Assembly (NCBI GenBank): GCA_942491525.1
Contig: CALOBW010000033.1
Location: 124,001 to 188,000 of the forward strand
DNA: 64,000 nucleotides
From: CAYWBU01 sp942491525
GTDB taxonomy: Bacteria; Desulfobacterota; Desulfomonilia; UBA1062
Reading direction: 5' to 3'
The first letter of the stretch is position 1. Each line of letters opens with the position of its first letter. Below, in pieces: positions 59,954 to 64,000 of the stretch. Below the pieces are notes generated by a model. The model did no database searches, was not told the origin of the DNA, and saw only the letters and a program-made list of their open reading frames with translations. Made by a program: the position numbers and the translations under genes.

Positions 59954-60210
59954 CTACCGGCCCAACTCACGCTTCAGCTGCTTGAAATACTCACACTGGG
60001 TGCAGTTCATTATCCGCAAAGAAAAATCACCACCCGACTGCTGATCGCTAAGAGTCCCTGACTGCCCCAACAGAAATACCCCTCAAGGTTTTCATTTCGA
60101 TGACCCAGGCCATTGATCTTAAAACTGACAGGACACACCCCAAGGTTTGCCGCGCTCCCGCATCCAACCTCCCGGCCGCATCCATTTACCTCCCAGCACC
60201 TCTTCAGCAT
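59954..60210 (-). pseudogene. Frame-disrupted two-CW protein gene
   Basis: The ATG at 60210 begins MLKRCWEVNGCGREVG...GVCPVSF and reaches YFCWG. The frame then leads into a non-homologous end. One base out of phase, from the GGGG run at 60065-60068, the sequence continues GQSGTLSDQQSGG...MNCTQCEYFKQLKRELGR to a TAG at 59954, which matches the C-terminus of the intact paralogue at 55399. One missing G in the run explains it. A sequencing error in a homopolymer is the main alternative. Confidence 0.75.
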
Positions 60211-60378
60211 AGACAGAAATAGTAACCACAGAGATCAGCAATTCAATGCCGTGCAATTTGACATCCGTTGCGCCGCCGCAAAACATGATCCTGATGCCCT
60301 ATCCTGAGCTTCCGATCAATCTGCCATTATTTGCAATCCCCAATGGGTTAAACAGATTAAGGGTATGACTGATTGAGC

Positions 60379-61005
60379 CTACTCAACCTCATCGATCGCG
60401 CTGAGCTCATCAGCGGCCCACTGCTCATTCTCCTGATTGCCGGTCTCGCGATAGATCTCCATGCACTTACTGAAAGCTGATCGGGCGGCATCATAGTTTC
60501 CCTGCAGCTTTTCCAGGCGGCCGAAGCACATCCAGATATTGGCGACATCCTCGCGGTCATCCGCCTCTTCATAGATCTTGAGGGCCCGGCTGAAGGCAGC
60601 CCGGGCTTCATCATAACTGCCCGTCTGACAGGCCAGGTCACCGAGGAAGAAGCAGGTCATGGCGACGCCATAGCGATTGTCATTCTGCTCGGAGACAACC
60701 TGGGACTCAAGGAACAGACTGCGGGCCAGTTCAAGCTCGCCCTGCCCGCGCTCCATGATTCCCAGTGACACCAGGGCTCCGGCCACACCCTCATGATCAC
60801 CGTCCTGATCATAGAACTTACGGGCCTCTTGATAGGCTTCGCGGGCAGCATCATAGTTTTGCTCAAACTCGAAGCGCTCGGCATCCGAGAAGGCTTTGCG
60901 GGCCGGGGTGATAACAGCACCCTGCCTTCTGTGACGGATATGGATGATTAGATAGACAGCCAACAGGGCGCCGACAATACCGGCAAATTCGAGTAACAGT
61001 TCCAT
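60379..61005 (-). CDS. Membrane-anchored TPR protein
   Basis: A 208-residue protein with one N-terminal membrane segment (LLLEFAGIVGALLAVYLIIHI) and a short basic stretch, then four to five tetratricopeptide repeats (for example YDAAREAYQEARKFYDQDGD, YDEARAAFSRALKIYEEADD). The repeats face the cytoplasm by the positive-inside rule. The partner is unknown. Nothing else is seen in 60211-60378 upstream of its end. Confidence 0.8.
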   Translation of the reverse strand: MELLLEFAGIVGALLAVYLIIHIRHRRQGAVITPARKAFSDAERFEFEQNYDAAREAYQEARKFYDQDGDHEGVAGALVSLGIMERGQGELELARSLFLESQVVSEQNDNRYGVAMTCFFLGDLACQTGSYDEARAAFSRALKIYEEADDREDVANIWMCFGRLEKLQGNYDAARSAFSKCMEIYRETGNQENEQWAADELSAIDEVE

Positions 61006-61114
61006 GGTCTTTCAACTATTGGCGAGAGGACCGGGTGTCAACCCATTTCGCTCATCGTCTAGCTGTTTAATGAGGTCGACAAATATGCGGGAGTGGTCAT
61101 TGGGAAATAGGCGC

Positions 61115-61132
61115 ACCACCAGAAAAGGTGGT
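61115..61132 (-). terminator. Weak hairpin after ssrA
   Basis: ACCACC (61115-61120) and GGTGGT (61127-61132) form a 6-bp stem 14 bases beyond the tmRNA 3' end. The following T-content is low, so this is only a possible terminator. Confidence 0.3.
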
Positions 61133-61146
61133 TATAAAGATTGGAA

Positions 61147-61500
61147 TGGTGGAGGCGGGGGGAATCGAACCCCCGTCCGAAAGTCTTCAGCACAAGGCTA
61201 CTACATGTTTAGTCTATGTTTAAGATCTCGGTTGCAGTTTCAACCCACAGACAGGTCAACCACAACCCAGCCCCTTAAGTACTCATCTGGCCCAGGGGCC
61301 GAACCGTCAGAGTTGTCCACCTTCATTTGACGACTTAAGCAACCCAGTGGACGAGGTTACTTAAATCGTGGCAGTCAATTAAGCTGCCAGTGCGTAATTG
61401 TAATCGTCGGCACTTATATGTGCGCAGCCTTTTTTACGAGGAGACCAACTCGACATGCTCCTTGTACATCAATCACCTCCGTCGAACCCATTGCGCCCCC
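61147..61500 (-). ncRNA. ssrA: Transfer-messenger RNA
   Basis: One-piece tmRNA of about 354 bases that rescues stalled ribosomes. The 5' end (GGGGGCGCAATGGGTTCGAC) and the 3' end (CCCCCGCCTCCACCA) form the tRNA-like acceptor with the expected G-U third pair, and a T-arm (GGTTCGATTCC) precedes the 3' end. The tag reading frame at 61411-61382 encodes ADDYNYALAA followed by TAA (61381-61379), a typical proteolysis tag. Encoded on the same strand as gmhA and downstream of it. Confidence 0.97.
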
Positions 61501-61513
61501 GAAGATGCGATAC

Positions 61514-61542
61514 TTACTAGTATCTATACTATCTGATGTCAA
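61514..61542 (-). promoter_or_regulatory. Sigma-70 promoter for ssrA
   Basis: On the minus strand a perfect TTGACA (61542-61537) is followed after 17 bases by TAGTAA (61519-61514), placing the start site a few bases before the mature tmRNA 5' end at 61500. It lies just past the gmhA stop. Confidence 0.55.
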
Positions 61543-61547
61543 ACAGA

Positions 61548-62120
61548 TTAGTTGGATTCAGAGGCAATGGAGTCCTCAATGAAACCGCAAAGCATATGGC
61601 CGATCAGGATATGAACCTCCTGAATACGCGGAGTATCACTGGAGGGCACCGCTATTCCGCAGTCCGCCATATCCTTAAGTTGACCGCCGGCGCCGGTCAG
61701 AGTGACAACCTTGATGCCGCGCTCCTTGCAGACCTCGACGGCGCGCACGATGTTGCCAGAATTTCCGCTAGTGGAGATGCCCAGAAAGACGTCGCCGGCC
61801 TGCCCCAGGGCCTCGATCTGCTTGGAAAAGATCTCCTCATAGGAGTAGTCGTTGGCGATGGAGGTCAGGTTTGAGCTGTCGGTAGTCAGAGCCAGGCCAG
61901 GCAGCGGCCGACGCTCGCGCAGAAAGCGATTGACCAGTTCGGCAGCCAGATGCTGGGCGTCGGCAGCCGAACCGCCGTTGCCGGCAAACATTATCTTTGA
62001 GCCACCCTTGACTGCATCAATCATCAGTTCAGCCGCCGCCTCAATGGACGGGATGATGGAGTGTAGATTTTTATGCAGCTCGAGGCTGTCCGTCAGGATC
62101 TTATCAATTGCACTTCGCAT
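61548..62120 (-). CDS. gmhA: Sedoheptulose-7-phosphate isomerase GmhA
   Basis: It makes D-glycero-D-manno-heptose 7-phosphate for the lipopolysaccharide inner core. The 190-residue SIS-domain protein shows KIMFAGNGGSAADAQHLAAELVNRF, LALTTDSSNLTSIANDY, GISTSGNSGNI and the final EVHILIGHMLCGFIE block. It indicates a heptose-containing LPS. GAGGG provides the ribosome site. Confidence 0.95.
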   Translation of the reverse strand: MRSAIDKILTDSLELHKNLHSIIPSIEAAAELMIDAVKGGSKIMFAGNGGSAADAQHLAAELVNRFLRERRPLPGLALTTDSSNLTSIANDYSYEEIFSKQIEALGQAGDVFLGISTSGNSGNIVRAVEVCKERGIKVVTLTGAGGQLKDMADCGIAVPSSDTPRIQEVHILIGHMLCGFIEDSIASESN

Positions 62121-62204
62121 TGCACCCTCACAAAAGTTTTAGTGCAGATATAGTGGAAGTGGGGTGTACAGACAAGCAGATTCTATAAAGCCTGCCGGCC
62201 GGAT

Positions 62205-62483
62205 TCACACCCTGAAGTGACCGTCACCATGGTTGAAATCAATATAAAAAAGCCGCTGATTATCTTTAAAAATCACCTTAAGATCCCGGTCATACTCCTC
62301 GGCCGACCGGTATGACTTGAAATCCCTGCCGGGGCGCGGAACCCTGTGGGCAGCAACACTGCGACCATATACAAAATCATCTCTAAAATCCATGTTGTCA
62401 AAATCAATATCTGATATCAAAGACGCTGTTGAGCGAAATGAAAGCTGGTGCATGAATGCCTTAATGCGCTTTAATAACTTCAT
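62205..62483 (-). CDS. Small protein of unknown function
   Basis: A 92-residue product (ATG at 62483, MKLLKRIKAFMHQLSF). A GTG ten codons upstream is an alternative. A basic start is followed by aromatic-rich, charged sequence (YDRDLKVIFKDNQRLFYIDFNHGD) with no signal peptide or known domain. Upstream of it lies the divergent roadblock operon. The 84-bp gap to gmhA shows nothing notable. Confidence 0.4.
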   Translation of the reverse strand: MKLLKRIKAFMHQLSFRSTASLISDIDFDNMDFRDDFVYGRSVAAHRVPRPGRDFKSYRSAEEYDRDLKVIFKDNQRLFYIDFNHGDGHFRV

Positions 62484-62568
62484 GATCCTTGCTCTATCCC
62501 CCTTGGTAAGCACCTTATCGGCCAGTTAAATTATAGCTTAACCAGCAAAAATGTTAGCAAGATATCCC

Positions 62569-62596
62569 TAAAGAATCTCTGTTACTTAACCGATAG
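62569..62596 (+). promoter_or_regulatory. Sigma-28-like promoter (TAAAG-N16-CCGATAG) before the roadblock/DUF4388 operon
   Basis: TAAAG at 62569-62573 and CCGATAG at 62590-62596 keep the 16-base spacing. The ATG of the next gene is only 10 bases past the element, so the transcript would be almost leaderless. No good ribosome site precedes that ATG. Confidence 0.45.
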
Positions 62597-62605
62597 AAGC
62601 TGCAT

Positions 62606-62926
62606 ATGAAGGGTTCCATAAAAGATTTATTAAAAATTTCCGGAGTTCACGGATATGCGATTGTCAGAGGCAAAAACATCTCAATCAAGTTGCCCTCGCG
62701 TCACAAGTTCGCCAAAGCCAAACCCCTGATGAACAACCTATATCAGCAGCTCAATACACCGGAGCGACCCGGCAATATCATTGAGCTCTACATTGATGAC
62801 ATGATCATGACGGTCTTCATGGCCAAGAACATGATGTTGGTTATCTTCCTCAGCAGCCATACCAATCTGGCACTGCTCAGAATGACCGGCAAGCTGGTTT
62901 TAGCCAACCTAGTTAAGGAGAAATAA
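62606..62926 (+). CDS. Roadblock/MglB-like small protein
   Basis: A 106-residue protein with the size and alternating strand/helix pattern of roadblock/LC7 domains (GVHGYAIVRGKNISIKL near the start; YIDDMIMTVFMAKNMMLVIFLSSHTNLALLRM in the second half). Such proteins act as GTPase-activating or scaffold partners of MglA-type GTPases in polarity control. No MglA gene is in the window. It is followed 3 bases later by the DUF4388 gene. Confidence 0.5.
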   Translation: MKGSIKDLLKISGVHGYAIVRGKNISIKLPSRHKFAKAKPLMNNLYQQLNTPERPGNIIELYIDDMIMTVFMAKNMMLVIFLSSHTNLALLRMTGKLVLANLVKEK

Positions 62927-62929
62927 CGG

Positions 62930-63739
62930 ATGGACCAAGAGATCAGAGGCGATCTTGAAAATACCCGCTGCCCCGAGATTATCAAAATACTTTCCCTGGG
63001 CAAGCGCACCGGACGGCTGCTGCTCAACAAGGGCGCCGAAACCGGCAACATCTATTTCCAGGACGGCAATATCGTACACGCCAAATGCGGCACCATCGAG
63101 GGCCTGAAGGCGATCTTCGAACTCACAATCTGGACCGCCGGCGAATACAGCTTCTTTGTGGACGACAGACCAGACAACGTGACCATTGACATGGCCCTGG
63201 ATACCATCCTGAGCGAAGCTTCAGAGCGCATCCGCCAGATGGACCGCATCACATCACTGATCCCGTCCAGCAACATTGTCTATGCACTGGAACCCGACAT
63301 CAGCGAACCCGAATTTTCGCTCAAGTCAATCCAATGGCGCGTCATATCCAATATCAACGGCGAGCGCTCAATTTCAGATATCGCCCAGATGATCGGCCTG
63401 ACCGTCTTCGACGCCATGAAGGTCTTCTACACCCTGGTCAAGCTGGGACTGCTGCATGAGGCAGTCAAACAGGAGGCCAAACGGCGGACCTTTGCAATTG
63501 ATCTGCCCGAGACCCCCTTCATCCAGGCCCTGAAAGAGGATCTGACAACGGCAATCGGGCCCATCGCCCCCTACATAATTCAGGAAACATCCGAAGAGAT
63601 GAACTACAACCTGCTGACCAACGACATAGATGAACGCGCAGCCTTCATCGAGACCCTCTCAAGCAAGATTGTCGACGAGGAGATGTCACTCAACTTCCTG
63701 AACGTCATGACTGACTGGCTCAGAACAGGAGACATATGA
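62930..63739 (+). CDS. DUF4388 (PATAN) domain protein
   Basis: A 269-residue cytoplasmic protein. The N-terminal PATAN/DUF4388 domain (about 5-105) has GDLENTRCPEIIKILSLGKRTGRLLL and IYFQDGNIVHAKCG...GLKAIFELTIWTAGEYSF. A middle winged-helix-like part (about 125-180; INGERSISDIAQMIGLTVFDAMKVFYTLVKLGLL) and a C-terminal alpha-helical part follow. PATAN proteins often sit with chemosensory or gliding/pilus regulators. The stop overlaps the next start codon (ATGATGA). Confidence 0.8.
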   Translation: MDQEIRGDLENTRCPEIIKILSLGKRTGRLLLNKGAETGNIYFQDGNIVHAKCGTIEGLKAIFELTIWTAGEYSFFVDDRPDNVTIDMALDTILSEASERIRQMDRITSLIPSSNIVYALEPDISEPEFSLKSIQWRVISNINGERSISDIAQMIGLTVFDAMKVFYTLVKLGLLHEAVKQEAKRRTFAIDLPETPFIQALKEDLTTAIGPIAPYIIQETSEEMNYNLLTNDIDERAAFIETLSSKIVDEEMSLNFLNVMTDWLRTGDI

Positions 63740-64000
63740 TGAAGATCAGGATCTTTCTTATCTCGCTGATTGGATCCCTGCTGATGCTGGCCGGTTCAAC
63801 CTATGTAATTATCGATCAGATCGGCAAGGCCAAGTCGATCGACATAAATCCCCTCCAGGAGACCCTCTATGCCGAGAACAGCAGCATTATGGCCTCACTG
63901 CTGGATGCCATCGACATCGAGCGTTTGGAGACGGTCAGTCTGCCGGAATCCTGGGCCGAAATCATGCTGCTCGACTCCGCCTCACTGGAGATCCTCAACT
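63736..64000 (+). CDS. Membrane-anchored protein, partial (runs off the window)
   Basis: The first 88 codons of a gene starting ATG at 63736 (a second ATG follows at once). One hydrophobic segment (IFLISLIGSLLMLAGSTYVII) anchors it, and the following extracytoplasmic sequence begins a sensor-like region (ENSSIMASLLDAIDIERLE). This would fit a chemoreceptor or other sensor, but the domain lies beyond the window. Confidence 0.6.
   Translation, partial: MMKIRIFLISLIGSLLMLAGSTYVIIDQIGKAKSIDINPLQETLYAENSSIMASLLDAIDIERLETVSLPESWAEIMLLDSASLEILN

Overview
The window reads as one continuous chromosomal segment of a Gram-negative anaerobic deltaproteobacterium, most like the Desulfuromonadales/Geobacter group. 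The indications are rapZ followed by mannose-type PTS EIIA/EIIB/EIIC genes, pyrK-pyrD, a PilY1-type pilus cluster, a NADPH:Fe-S oxidoreductase fusion, DUF4388 (PATAN) and roadblock-like proteins, two-CW small proteins and an ordinary one-piece ssrA. The genus is an inference from gene content. I found no insertion sequence, prophage, CRISPR array or tRNA.

Layout. 1-6.5 kb (minus strand): 5' part of secA, a membrane-anchored M23 peptidase, a small GNAT acetyltransferase, recN, nadK, rlmD. 6.6-7.8 kb (plus): a short RpoH-like sigma factor behind a sigma-54 promoter, a dyad-rich upstream region and a 53-codon leader ORF. 7.8-13.5 kb (minus): rpsF-rpsR-DUF2232-rplI-dnaB with a probable S6:S18 autoregulatory leader, preceded by ligA-acyP. 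13.6-14.9 kb (plus): hfq and a FlgT-N-like exported protein. 14.9-26.5 kb (minus): two different minor-pilin/PilY1 clusters in tandem, separated by a terminator. 26.5-33 kb (minus): comEC, pyrD, pyrK, PTS EIIC/B/A, rapZ.

33.2-44.4 kb (plus) is the most striking block. It encodes a chemosensory system: a CheZ-like protein, two STAS proteins, CheY, CheA, an MCP, CheW, CheR, CheD, CheB, and a fused RsbW-like kinase/PAS/SpoIIE-like phosphatase. Chemotaxis and anti-sigma-type partner switching are therefore encoded together. Four of the products end in related short C-terminal tails ending in Phe.

44.4-55.4 kb is mixed metabolism and transport: radical SAM, Nudix, crotonase, CPA2 antiporter with a separate RCK/Usp subunit, Sel1 protein, exonuclease III, lipoprotein, and a large Fe-S/GltD-type oxidoreductase. 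55.4-60.2 kb is an accessory stretch of small, duplicated and decayed genes around a hybrid histidine kinase. 60.3-64 kb holds a TPR protein, ssrA (tmRNA), gmhA and a roadblock/DUF4388 operon that runs off the end.

The main regulatory observation is a promoter-like element, TAAAG-N16-CCGA, resembling sigma-28 (FliA/SigD) promoters. It occurs with identical spacing before the M23 peptidase, the second minor-pilin cluster, the CheZ-like gene, the STAS/che block and the roadblock/DUF4388 operon. A one-mismatch copy precedes the first minor-pilin cluster. This suggests the pilus and chemosensory genes share one regulon.
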